Of a stretch of 64,000 nucleotides of DNA, positions 1 through 11,087 are shown piece by piece. The stretch spans positions 15,210,155 to 15,274,154 of the forward strand of contig OW028573.1 of assembly GCA_932294295.1 (NCBI GenBank), in the 5' to 3' direction. The notes under the pieces were generated by a model. That model was not told the origin of the DNA, ran no database searches, and worked only from the letters and a program-made list of their open reading frames with translations. Each line of letters opens with the position of its first letter. Position 1 is the stretch's first letter. The DNA comes from Alitta virens (Eukaryota; Annelida; Polychaeta; Phyllodocida; Nereididae). The translations under genes were made by a program, and so were the position numbers.

Positions 1-2129
1 GTGGAGGGAAAAATAAGAAATTTGCGGCAACATAACTTTGTAATGCATCATATTTAGTGAACTGAATATTGATGCAGTGCAAACCAAAAGAACGTATATC
101 TACCTTTCAGGAAAGAAGAATCAGTCACTACTTTTCCCTTTCTCAACTTTAGACTCCCTCTGAATCACTCCTCCCTTTCATTACTTTTGAAAACATTTTG
201 ACAGTACAGCTACTGCCATCTATGGTTAATTTGTGATACTAGTGGTATACATGTTTGTATTGCAACTAATATGAGACTGAGCTCGCAGCAGGGGTGGGTT
301 ACTGAACCCTGGTGAAAAAAGAAATTCCACAAATAGCATACTGATATTAGAAATGTTGCATTTACATAATATTTAATGTTTTTAAAGAATTGGTTAGACT
401 TTATACCCATATAATATGAGCCGAAATATTTTCGATCAAAATTATGTAGTTGCTAAGGCAATACACAATTATTGAGACAAGAGATGTAGTAATATTATAC
501 CTAGGTCAACAAATTTATAATTATTTTTACAACATTCATGGAAATATAATTCAAATTTAATCTCAAAGGCAATGCATATTTCATGGTTATCTACATATCA
601 ATTCTAATGGTTAACTATGTTTGTGATATTTATTTAAATAATAGGGTTCGTCTAAATTGTGAATTCAATCGTTCACAAACCGCAGTTGAATCATCTTCAT
701 GATGCCAAGGTGTCTCACATTGTCACTCGATTGGAGCAAAAAGTGACATCTTGACCACTCAGGCTGTAATCATTAATTGCAATAAAATTCTGTTGCATCC
801 AATCAGAAAGGATATGAATAAACCACACAAAATTAAGCCATCGGAGGCAAAGTGTTGCCGTGCCAGTGGGAAAATGCAGTTGAATATGAGAGGTGGGTTA
901 CAGGGCACTCCCCAGCTCAGCTACACCTGGTCCATTGCAATTGCCATTAACATGGCCACTTATGAAAACTGTAAATGCATTTCCCTTCTCTTAGATGTTG
1001 GTTTTTGACGATAACATAATTTTTTCAAATATGAAATATCTCTGATAATATTTCTATTATCAAGTGGTATACATGAAATTTAAAAATTCTAATATTTGCT
1101 GAACCTTGGTTGACAAAGGGCAATTTATAAAATTCTTCCAATTATTTGGGTATATTTTTCATAAATATCTTATATACAAAGAGTATGACAAAGATCTGAA
1201 ATTTCACACAGTATATATGTAGTACCAGCGTTCAGATCGCCGTGCATGAAGCTGGCACAGTGACCTTTGCCATGAATGGCCATAATTTCTTTGGTTATTC
1301 ATCTCCTTATGATTGGATTCAACAGAAGATTATTGTTCAATGAGAGAAGGCCTTAGAAAGCACTACCATATTTGGTATATGGTGTCATAGCATCATGGTG
1401 TAAGCTGGTATCTGATTGGCCAATATTCATATTTTTTCCACCAGAGGACAGCACCTGCACGGCCATCCATTGGAGCAGCAATGCAATTTCTGCCGAAAGA
1501 CGGCGCTTATCCGGTGCATAGTGCTCAGTGGTCTTTCTGATAACTGACGCAAAGCGTCAAAGGATAACGTAAAAAATTGATCGTTGAATAAGCATCGCAA
1601 CGTCGTTACAACGCTTGTTCAGTGCCATTTACGCCGTTGCAATGCTTGTTCAGTGCTTTTTACGAAAATAGTACCTTCTGCAGTGGGTGGAATTCCACGG
1701 TAAAGTTGTTCAATTTTGTGACGTTAGTAGGGTTTAAGTCAAAAGAAATCGTCTGAACTAATTTCACAGTGAGTGGCTTCTTGGAAGAAAGAAATAAGGC
1801 ATAGTAATCGCACTACTTTGTATGCAGATGACGCGCGGAAGCATTTTCCTCCCCGATTCTGGGGGAGCGGCAAATCGGTTATGAGAAAGGCCGGTGCTTT
1901 GCACCAGATCATAGCGTCGCCTTACGGAAGAAAACGAGCAGCAATGACTATTGCTTGGCTGGACCCGGCCTAAACGTAAACGCGATAGGTAGGTCAGGTC
2001 TACCTATCCCGCATGGCTGATTGGCCAAGCACTGAATTTGGCTGTGCTATTTTTAGACTGGAGAACACGTTCCGGTCCATGTTAAAGATAGAGATGTGCA
2101 CGCACGCTACCGGGAGGAATCCCTCCTGG
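1..2129. other. gene-poor intergenic DNA
   Basis: No convincing gene was found. Short open frames (for example 751-1008 and 1773-1973, plus strand) have no recognisable domain and no splice context. Near 1540-1680 there is a small GC-richer patch with a short palindrome (gacgcaaagcgtc) and two diverged direct copies of a segment containing gcttgttcagtgc. The patch could be the edge of an older repeat but cannot be assigned. Confidence 0.5.
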
Positions 2130-2133
2130 TTAA

Positions 2134-4139
2134 AGGGGAACTAACACCTTGAGCACTTTACGTCTCAGAAGTTAGCTTGGGTCAATTGAAACACATCCAC
2201 GCTATACATAACTTGAATATGTGCACTGGTAATGAAATATCCTGCATTTATTAGCCCCATGTTGTGAACTACGGAGGCCGCCATTTTCGACTTTCCTGGA
2301 GTTTTGCACTCACCGGAAATACGTCACTGTTGTACAGAAGTGGCAGAAGTGGCAGGCCAGCTTATGCCCTGCATTGCAATCCAAGGTGTTAATTCCACTT
2401 GAGCTTATAACAGCTTGTCAATAAACACGGTTCTCTCTAAGTGTCAAGTTAATTGCTATTGAACAATTTGATACAATGCAATTATCAGAGAAACGGTCAT
2501 TTTGAGTGTGAATTAGTCGGCTATGTAATAAACTCAGTATAGAGTATTTTTTTAGCATTTTATCAGTTCATCGAATTTATTATAAATAGTTTCTTTCTTT
2601 TTTATTTGAACTGCAATGATTTTATAGCTTTTTATTATACATTGTAGATTTCAACATTACTATATATATATAAATTATGTTGCCAAATCTATCTATCTAT
2701 CTATCTATTTATCTATTTATCTATTTATCTATTTATCTATCTATCTATCTATCTACCTATCTTTTTGTTCATGTAAAACTTTAAAAAAATGGTGTATTTG
2801 AACTACAAATTTTAGAAGAAAATATAATATTAATGATATTTAATTTACTTATTTATGTTTAGCTACTTGAATGTTAGCATAGACCTCCCTCCCCTCATAT
2901 TTTAAACGTATCTATAGAAATGCAAAGGACATACAATTTAAGTTTTAGTACAATTTGGTAATTAATATATTTTGCTGATATTGGAGAAGGTTACTAGAGG
3001 GAACATCCCATTCATATTTCCAGAAAATTTACAACAGCTTATTAAAGTTTTGCAACGGGCCAGGGCCACACTCAGATCTGACTTTAGGGGAAGGGGGTTA
3101 TGCCCTTAAACATAAAATGCCCACTAAGACTAAAGATATACTCTAATTGTTCTATAGTAAGCCCATACATGTAAGTACTATAATTTAGGATAGTGGCATA
3201 TGCAAATTTCCATATGCACAGACTAAATTAAATGTAGGGAACATTACGCATAACTTCCAAAACCAAGTGCTAGGAATGGGATATATGAATATTGAATTTA
3301 AATTACAATTTTTTACAGGGCATGCAAATTGAATATAGCCTGGTATTGATTGGTAATCCTGGCTTCTATAGGCATAATTGCAATTTGTAATTGTAATTTT
3401 AATCTCCCAGTTTACATGGTGCAGGCGTGTTGCTCAACTGGCCCATATTTCAATCAGAATAGATTGCTATTAGTACATATTGTACTGTAGATATACTGTA
3501 CTTGAACGGCGTTTGGAGATGCTTTTTTTTCTCTCTTAAATTTCGCACATTGCCGAGCTTGAGGCTGATGGGACATTTTAAGCATTTACAAAGCAAAAGA
3601 ATAATCACAATTCTGTCCCCAAAAAAATATGTTCAGATATATAGTGATACCAAATAAGAGCTGCTTTAATCTTTAATAGTGATAACATGCATATCAATAT
3701 ACCAGTAATGATTATCTTAAAAAGTTTTGTTTTTTAAATGCCCATGCTTGGGGGGAAAAACGTCATTCAAAATAAATGCTAAATATTGATTCTATACTTC
3801 AGATAGTGGAAACAGGGTAATTTTCCCAGGGAGCAAATATACATATTCATAATTGAAAATTCCTCATTGCAATCATGCTGTGTTTTAAATAGTACAATTA
3901 ACACCTTGTGTGTAGCCAGGTTGCATTCAGTGCCTAGGACATAAGTGACGTCACCAGCCATAGTGCCCTGTGCAATAATGGCGGCCCCCAGCATTTCAGC
4001 AGGTGGCGCAAAATGCACAATTGATTTGCTAAAAAATAAGACTAAACTTAACTTTTAGACATTTTCTTTCACGGCAATATATTCTTTAACACCTAATTGA
4101 ACTATTGAAATTAACATACAAATGTCCATTAGTTCCCCT
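2134..4139. mobile_element. TTAA-flanked inverted-repeat element, non-autonomous, piggyBac-like
   Basis: The element starts AGGGGAACTAA and ends with the exact reverse complement TTAGTTCCCCT. Each end is directly abutted by TTAA (2130-2133 and 4140-4143), the target duplication typical of piggyBac transposons. Similarity between the ends continues inward in inverted orientation: CAAGGTGTTAATT at 2382-2394 matches its complement at 3897-3909, and both sides carry a ggccgccatt block followed by an acgtcact block. The 2-kb interior is AT-rich, has no transposase-sized ORF and contains a TCTA/TTTA microsatellite. I infer a non-autonomous element mobilised by a piggyBac transposase encoded elsewhere. 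A chance inverted repeat is unlikely given TTAA at both ends. Confidence 0.62.
2688..2762. repeat. TCTA/TTTA tetranucleotide microsatellite
   Basis: About 75 bases of (TCTA)n are interrupted by a run of alternating ATTT and ATCT units. It sits inside the TTAA-flanked element and is a likely length polymorphism. Confidence 0.9.
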
Positions 4140-4143
4140 TTAA

Positions 4144-4766
4144 AGGCAGCGCCTACCTGCGTACTGCGTCAGCTAGATGCAGCGGGCCAGCGAATGACTA
4201 TTGCTAGCTGTTATTATAGGTGGCGACAGTTGTGACCCTCCACAAAGCTAGCTCAACGAGTTAAAGTCGCTCGAGAGCGATACTTTGACGTCGTGAGCGA
4301 GCGACACTTTGACAACGTTAAAATGGAAATAAGTGTCTAATTAAAGTTTTGAAAGTGAAATTACTGCCATTTAGATAGTATAATAGTGGCTGCCATGTAG
4401 AGCTTTGGGAAATATGAATTTTCCTCATTTTCCCCATTATTATATGGCTTATATACAGGAGGCAAAAGATCCTAACAGCGACTTACATTGGCACTCTGTG
4501 CCTCTATGAAAGGTATGCAACATGAATTTAAATCTATAAATTTTAGCATCAAACTAGAAATTTATGTTTCAATTATGAATATGAAATCAGCTTTCATGAT
4601 GTAAAAATTAAACTTAGTGCTCATGCACTCAACTAACAATTACAAATTTAATATGAAGAATTTTAAAACAATAAACCAATTTATGAAATGATACATTTGT
4701 TTATTGGAATGTGTTTTTCAACTTATGATTGCAATATCAAGCATTTGATTCATTTTTGTAAATTGC
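4144..4766. other. intergenic, possible 5' remnant of the Tigger-type element
   Basis: This stretch separates the TTAA element from the transposase-like ORF. It holds a short palindromic patch around 4265-4315 (cgctcgagagcg and repeated gacactttgac-like segments). A phase-incompatible exon-like stretch lies near 4458-4512. No first catalytic Asp region of a pogo transposase could be recognised here. Confidence 0.35.
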
Positions 4767-4768
4767 AG

Positions 4769-5699
4769 TTGAAAAGCTGAAACCTGTGATTATAGGCAAG
4801 GCCCGAAAGCCAAGATGCTTTGGATCCCTATCTGTGGATACCTTACCAGTGCACTATTACGCAAACAGCAAAGCTTGGATGCTAACCTCCTTGATGGAAG
4901 AATGGCTTAAACGCGTAGATGCTCAGATGCGTCGACAGAAGCCCAAAATTCTATTGTTCTTGGACAATGCCCCTGTTCACCCTAACATTTCATTACGTAA
5001 TGTCAAGCTTCAGTTTTTCCCAGCTAATACAACTGCATTACTGCAACCAATGGATGCGGCCATCATTCAAACACTTAAGTTAAAGTACAGAAAACGAAAG
5101 TTAAATCATGTTCTTGTTGAGATGGACAAGGACAAGAGCAAAATAGTTCCAGCGGTTTTGAGGGACATTTCAGTGTTGCAGGCCATTTACTGGGTGTCAG
5201 CTTCTTGGAAGGAGACAACAGCAGAGACAATAACCAAGTGCTTCATTAAGTGTGGATTCAAGCATCAAGAGATCGCAAGCGAGCCTGCTGATGCTAACTC
5301 TGAGGATGAGGATGATGTCCCACTGGCCCTATTGCGCATGTCTCGTGAACTCTTTGATCAAGAAGTCCAAGATCTCGCCTCCTTTGATGACCAGGTGACA
5401 ACACATGACACCGACATGACTCGATGGGATTTACCTGCTCAGGAGATACTCACAGATTATATTACCAGTCAGATGAAACAGACAGTGATGAAGAGACAGA
5501 ACATGGACCAGCTAATGCACAGCAACATGTTATTACCAGCAGTGAGGCAAGTGAGTGTTTATCAAAACTCACAGAATTTGCGCTACAGAGATATCAGTCA
5601 GAGCTCTTTGATCTTCTGATGAAGTCGGAGGATGCTTTTATTAAGTCTCAAGTAAGGGCTGTCGTTAAACAAAGTAAAATTGACAAATATTTTAACTGA
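4769..5699 (+). pseudogene. pogo/Tigger-type DDE transposase, 3' part, frameshifted
   Basis: The frame opens with EKLKPVIIGKARKPRCFGS, the segment just before the second catalytic Asp in Tigger/TIGD/jerky transposases. It continues through FLDNAPVHP (second Asp, codon 4963-4965), LQFFPANTTALLQPMD (third acidic residue, codon 5053-5055) and the KLKYRKR helix. This first frame stays open to 5619. The family-like C-terminus (acidic DETDSDEE, then ALQRYQSELFDLL and KQSKIDKYFN) lies in another frame that ends at TGA 5697-5699. The shift falls at about 5440-5480. The domain's first third, with the first catalytic Asp, is missing upstream; the frame begins directly after a splice-acceptor-like ttgcag (4763-4768) with an in-frame stop just before it. 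The usual PLDQG around the third Asp reads PMDAA. Most likely a decayed transposon. A domesticated intron-containing gene with an unseen 5' exon is less likely because of the frameshift. Confidence 0.8.
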
Positions 5700-6014
5700 A
5701 TTCTTCTACTTGGTCATTAAATGGACTTTATTAATGTGACCAACATGATTATATTGTATGTTATTTGTTGTGTTGGCTGTTACCAGTATTTCAAACACAA
5801 GTTTGTACATGTATTTCCAGGACTAATGTCATTGTATCATTTTTAATAAATCTTAAGAAAAATGACTTATTACTCTCTTTCATCACATGCAATTCAAGTT
5901 TTATCTTGTTAAAAACGTTGCATGATATATGCGCATTTGCAAATTATAACACCAGAGGGCGCACAGAACTGATTTCACTACACCTGACTTCAACAGCCAC
6001 CTGCCATAAGCAGC

Positions 6015-6061
6015 CACCTTGGCCACTTCCCTTGCCTGACCACTTAACACAGGTTGCACCG
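6015..6061. mobile_element. putative right terminus of the Tigger-type element
   Basis: Downstream of the transposase relic the sequence ends in acaggttgcaccg followed by TA (6062-6063). This resembles the right end of the independent MITE at 8425-8589 (acaggtttgcctg then TA), and pogo/Tigger elements insert at TA. The matching left end was not found; it is probably truncated or lost. Confidence 0.4.
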
Positions 6062-6531
6062 TACAAAGAATATGAATATAAAGTTATAAAAGTTTAAATC
6101 ATACATATAGATACTTTATTTCTGCAAAAATCTATACATATCTTTATATTATCTTTGTTAACACAAGGTATCAAGGTTTATAGGGAATTTGGCAATTTTT
6201 TATTTTTCCATTATTGCGAAACAAAAGTATGAAATAAATGTCAAAATGACGTTTTGCAAAAAAGAAAGTCCTATAATTTAGACATTTCATAGCCAAATTT
6301 CATGCAACAGTAGTCGATATATGGAGGTTTGGAAAATTTCAAAATTTTTCCCTCATTACTATAAATCCATATTATTTATGACCACAAAAGGCACAACTAG
6401 GCCTGCACTTGTTTCAGAAATATTGTGACAAGGTTTTAAGCATGTACAGCTGTAGGTGCTGTAGTGTCAGAGTTCTGCTCCGAAAGCAAAAAAATAAAAA
6501 GAATAATTTTTTCTTGATTTCGAAAAACAAA

Positions 6532-6700
6532 GCTGAGACATGTCAATGAGACTATCAATAGGGACAACGAGGCCATAAAGACGAAATAACTACCAAATTA
6601 TATCAAAGTCTTGACCACCCACCCGCCCATTTGCCCGGCACACGGACAAATTATCACCGCAGTAACTGCAATACCCATGGCAAAAATATTTACCAAGGTA
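6532..6700 (+). repeat. dispersed repeat A, copy 1
   Basis: The segment beginning gctgagacatgtcaatgaga aligns along its length with the reverse complement of 11088-11292. Shared stretches include gactatcaa, accaaattatatcaa, the cccgccca block and agtaactgcaatac or close variants. Substitutions and small indels throughout indicate old copies. No coding capacity is evident. Confidence 0.6.
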
Positions 6701-7052
6701 AAAGAAGAAGTAGAAGAAAAAGAAAACTGAAGATAATTTGAGCATCGATGTCGAACCCAGCATGAATAGGCTAATTTCTCACACTGTACTATTTGTAGGG
6801 TAAGCTTAGGATACAGCGTAATTTGGTTTTACTCTTCCCGAAGAAAGAAGATCAATAATGCACATGAATCAAAATCTATTGTTGCTCAAGAGTCATTGAA
6901 AGCCACATCTAATAGCCAGACCATATGTAAAAGCCAGTATGAAATATAAGACCAAATGTATTAATTTGGATAATTTCATGGGTAAGGTATACCCCATGAT
7001 GAAAATTTCATTAAGTTATTATACAGCTCATGTGTGCACATTTTTCATTTTT

Positions 7053-7200
7053 CTAGGGGGGTGAAATATGCCAAGACCAAATCATGCAGAGATCTTCATA
7101 TATACCTTTCAGCCTTACGATGCAATTTAAACATGTCTCTATAAGCTATTACTAAATTAAGTACAATTATACCGTATGTTTGTAATTACAGGATGATTAT
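7053..7200 (+). repeat. dispersed repeat B, copy 1
   Basis: It starts with ctagggggg and continues with gccaagaccaaatc, then cttacgatgcaatttaa. The same ordered blocks occur in direct orientation at 9905-10165. This is probably an old interspersed element with a G-run near one end. Confidence 0.55.
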
Positions 7201-7596
7201 ACTGTTTAATCACTCAAATGCAGACCTTAATTTTACTGTTTTGTCAACAACAACAAAAATACTTGTAAGCAAATATAATCATAAACCAAGTGACAGGTAG
7301 GGTAAATGATACATGTACGGTATATTGACCGAAGATTTATCGTCTTTAATTAAGAAAATGTGCTTGAGTTCAGTTGTCAGTGTTTTACTGACAACAGCTA
7401 AACAGTGTAGTTCGATGCTATGCCTTGTCCATATTTTTTTTATGCAATTCTGGCATCCTGCAAGGCTTGGCTGCACTTGTACCAATTAATAAACTTGGGT
7501 ATCCAATAGATATTGAACCTTTAGCATACAATACACACTTTTAAAAGTGGTTGCTTTGTAGGATCATTTTCATAGCAGCTGCTAGAATTACAGAAC

Positions 7597-7780
7597 GGGC
7601 CATTATTTGTTCCCCCCAGGATCTGCGCCCCTAATTATACTTAATAATTATAAGAGGCTTATGCAAATGACACTGAACCTCAGATTCAGTTTCCATCAAT
7701 TAACAATCCTATAAATATATGATTTGTTTGTTTCATAGTGAAACATTTGTGATAAACAACACTTAAACAAATAATGGCCC
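7597..7780. mobile_element. small inverted-repeat element (MITE candidate)
   Basis: GGGCCATTATTTGTT at 7597-7611 is matched by its perfect reverse complement at 7766-7780, bounding 184 bp with no ORF. No clear target duplication is visible, so the superfamily is unknown. Confidence 0.45.
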
Positions 7781-8424
7781 ACATAGACCTGTGCCGCCAT
7801 TCTAGCATCTGCTACGAAAAGATGTCAATTTTTTTCAAAACAATTTGGAAGCTTGTAGTCATACTGAATCCTGATTACTTTGCCGAATACAACCAGATAA
7901 TTAAATTGTTCAGCGCTGTGTAAAACTCCATGCAAAACACATCCTCATTGTGAATTTGGTGTAGGTTGTGTTTTCCCGAAATTCCGCAATTTAGAAAACG
8001 ATTAGTTTAGGTGGTCATTTTTGTAACCATGGCAACGGAATGCTATTACCGTATCACAAGACCCAGGAACTCCTTTGTGAGTTAATGACACAAGTTGTGA
8101 TTCCTTAAATGTCACTCGTGGCGGCTAGTCTGATAATTTGCCTTTTGGCTAGAAGCTGGCAGAGTGTATGGAATGAATTAATAACTAAGCCTATTTAAAG
8201 ACTCCCTTTAGAAGAGCTCCTATATGACAGTTCATATCTAGCCTTTACCGTTGATAGTCATCATATTATTCCACCCATTAAGTGTAGCATAGGATAATTT
8301 ATTGCATTTAAAGTCGACCAGCTTATACAGTTTTTAGTAAGTTCCATGGCCTGAGATAAATGAGAGTTTGTGGTGTGAGCTGCGCCGCCATATTAGGCCT
8401 ATATAGATAGAATTAATCCGAATA

Positions 8425-8589
8425 CACTCAAACCTGTCACAACGGCCACCTCTATAGAGCGGCTACCTGCTGTAAACGGCCATAATATTCAATCTCCCAA
8501 TAATGAATTTTCCTTGTATAAGCCTATTTAACGACCACCTGTCTTTGACGACCTTATTTATCCATTCCCTTGGGTGACAGGTTTGCCTG
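8425..8589. mobile_element. Tigger/pogo-like MITE, 165 bp
   Basis: The left end CACTCAAACCTGTCAC and the reverse complement of the right end CAGGCAAACCTGTCAC match at 14 of 16 positions. Each side is flanked by TA (8423-8424 and 8590-8591). CA...TG ends with a TA duplication fit the Tc1/mariner-pogo group. The interior carries clusters of cggccacct and cgaccacct but no ORF. It is non-autonomous. Confidence 0.65.
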
Positions 8590-8800
8590 TATATATACAT
8601 ACATACATATTTGCTGTCAAATGTGTTATCATCAAGGGCGAGTCCCTAATGGGGGGAGGGGCGTTTAACATGGCATTTCCTGGTCGCGCCTAGGCTGGAT
8701 GGCCGTTTCATCCTTCATCTCATTGCCTGCCATGGTCCCTGCTAATTAGCCCATCAGGTGCTGAACTACAGGACATAAAGCCCTAATCCACCCCACCTAT

Positions 8801-8949
8801 ATGGCCAAATGTGCCAGGTGCGTTTTCCATGAGAAGGATAAACACATGGAAAACGCATGGTTTTTAGCTAATTATAATGAGACATAAACCATGCAGTTTC
8901 CATGCTTTTATCCAAACGCATGGAAAATGCACGTGGCACAATTGGCCAT
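8801..8949. repeat. foldback element with about 66-nt arms
   Basis: The left arm begins atggccaaatgtgcca and the right arm, read on the other strand, begins atggccaattgtgcca. The arms stay alignable through ttttccatg, ggataaa, catggaaa and gcatggttt to an 18-nt AT-rich loop near 8867-8884. The arms also contain internal ttttccatg/catggaaaa palindromes. It looks like a foldback MITE; transcribed RNA from it would form a long hairpin. Confidence 0.7.
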
Positions 8950-9189
8950 GTACTCATTAAGACAGCCTAATATGGGAAGGGTTCAGAGTCCAAGAAATCA
9001 CTTTTATATAATTATACTCTAAATCGAGGCTCTGAGAACTTCTGGTCCCTACTCACCATTGAGACTATCTCATAATTATGTGCTAACAATTGACCCCAAC
9101 GTAATACAAATATATGACCAATACGGCCAGAAGCCTTTGCACCATGCGTGATTACCTTTCAAAGCGTCAACGAAAACCTCTTCAGACAA

Positions 9190-9839
9190 TCAACTGAGGA
9201 ACATATTTGAAAACTGACAAAACCTTCTCAACCGCCATAATCCTATCTGGTGTAAATCTTCAAAATAAAATAAACATTCCGTAGATATATGTTGCTTCTG
9301 TTGCTCCATTTTTAGTCCATGAAACGGGGTAGTTGGTTTAACAGTATCTAATCCCTGTTGTTGTGAGTAAAGTATTGCTGGCAACAACAGCAACTGCCCA
9401 ATTTCTGATTCCAAACGGAAACTCAGTCCACTTTGTTTTGCGAAGTTCTTGGATCCTGCAACTGCAGCCTGGATCCTGCAACTGCAGTGGATGCAAGACG
9501 TTCTGCAGACCCTTGTGACCTCTTCACGGTTGCTGATAACAGGGCAATTGCAGCAGCAGCCAGATGACCTGCCCCTGATACAGACTGCGTGTCTTGATTA
9601 ATGCAAACCCTACAGCTTAATCCCGGTATAACGAAATGTCTGAGAAGATCAATATGTATTAAATTTTGCAAAATGTTCTTCTTCTCCATACACAGCTGAA
9701 AATTATTCGTACGATGAACATATTTTTTTTTAGGAAACAACAAACATTGTTCTGAGGCCACAACAGATATTTTGCCAGACACAGCGTGTATAAGTGTTCG
9801 TAATAGAAGAGTGTCACTGCACTTCTTGTTTAGCTTCAA
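9190..9839 (-). pseudogene. unidentified ORF pair, possibly a decayed gene
   Basis: On the minus strand a 138-codon frame (9839 to 9423) is followed at once by a 74-codon frame (9414 to 9190) in a different register. The first ends with a more coding-like segment (CINQDTQSVSGAGHLAAAA, then ALLSATVKRSQGSAERLAS). The second is open from MESEIGQLLLLPAILYSQQQ onward. I recognise no family. Two adjacent open frames separated by a register change could be a frameshifted relic or chance. No splice signals, promoter or poly(A) context support an active gene. Confidence 0.22.
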
Positions 9840-9904
9840 ATAGAAGTGTAAGCAACAGCGTTGGAACCACAGTTTACAATCATGGGCGCAGATATTTCAA
9901 TTTA

Positions 9905-10165
9905 CTAGGGGGGGGGGGGGGGATAAAATCTGCCAAGACCAAATCGTGAAGATATCTTTATATAATATATGTCCAGCATTGAGAAAAAATGGCCTTAGTC
10001 TTACAATGCAATTTAAGTACATCTCTAATGATTTACTTAAAAATTGAACAGAAAATAATGATATGAAAAATAAATAAAATGAAATGTTGACACTTTGAGC
10101 CAAAAACCTGACCGTGTAAGAGCTAAGTACAAATGTACCGAATGTATGGTATTTACAGGGTGATA
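9905..10165 (+). repeat. dispersed repeat B, copy 2, with a long G-run
   Basis: This is a second copy, direct orientation, of the element at 7053-7200: ctaggg plus G-run, gccaagaccaaatc, cttacaatgcaatttaa and a later tatggtatttacaggg block. It has an insertion relative to copy 1. The minus-strand frame across it (9897-10205) is repeat-derived and not a gene. Confidence 0.55.
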
Positions 10166-10753
10166 AAATCAGACACCAAAAAATGGCTGACAAAATATTA
10201 CACACTCATAGGCATAAACATAACAGATGACTATCCAGAACTATTTAGACCCATATCTAGATGTCTTTTGGATGGCTCCTAAGACTAATCCTAATCTTAA
10301 AGAGATAAGACCTCTGCTCATACAAGAAAAGTGCAGATGAACCATCAGGAATATGGGTACACATACTATCATAAGATAATGAGTTTTATTTGCAATAATA
10401 AGCCATTTCCAAAATGTTCTACTCTATTTCTGAGTAATTACAGACTATTTTTTCTTCTCAAGCCATGGAGTCTGGAGTCGTAATTAAGCTATGGCCAAAA
10501 GAAATTTATTAAAGTATTAAAGACGTCCTGCAATAAATTCTCTTTGTTCCGGCATTCATTGGTTTTATCAACGTAAATTGAATTTGTAGTAGCACGATTT
10601 GCTAGTTCTTCTGTATCGCCTGATAACGAAGTTGCGACAGATTTCTTTGCCATAATATCACAGTCTAAGTATATTAAGTTGCCCTATTGATGAGGTGGAC
10701 AGTGTAAAAACAAGAGGGAATAAGTTTCCATTTTAAATTATTGGAAATCGATT

Positions 10754-10805
10754 GGGGGGGGGGGGGGCTCTATATACTCCGCCCCCCCCTTAGCTACGCC
10801 CCTGT
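10754..10805. repeat. poly-G / poly-C hairpin, repeat end
   Basis: A run of about 15 G is separated by a dozen bases (ctctatatactcc) from a C-rich run, followed by ttagctacgcccctg. The two homopolymers can pair as a hairpin, and the G-run could form a quadruplex. It is probably the decayed end of an interspersed element related to repeat B. Confidence 0.5.
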
Positions 10806-11087
10806 TATAGGGTTTATCCAAGGTACAACTGTATTACTGTAATTGAGTGGCCACATGCAGCCACCCCTTCCAAACAACCTACCAAATCAGCCCCTGGCAC
10901 CTCGATCTCACCTTGGCTGGCCTTATCCCAAATGATAAAGTACTGCAGTCTACTGATAGTACAAGTGTCAAAGTAGTCAGTTTCCATAGCAACCATTCGG
11001 CTCTTTATTAAAAATTTCAGTGATTTCCCAGAAAACTCTGAAATAGGTATTCACAAACTACTGAGTGTTTGCTTATTGTAAAACATG

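Larger units (their letters stand above)
6064..8424. other. repeat-bearing intergenic DNA without a gene
   Basis: No coding region is supported. The stretch holds parts of three dispersed repeats described separately (6532-6700, 7053-7200, 7597-7780). The remainder is AT-rich single-copy-looking DNA. Confidence 0.5.

Noticed and set aside
1773..1973. 66-codon ORF as a possible N-terminal DNA-binding part of the Tigger element
   Set aside because: No helix-turn-helix pattern recognised, and it is separated from the relic by the TTAA element. No positive evidence.
4458..4512. Exon-like stretch (atatacag ... gtatgc) before the Tigger ORF
   Set aside because: Joining it to the acceptor at 4768 produces a stop codon in the frame that resembles transposase. 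The similarity of its translation to the family is weak.
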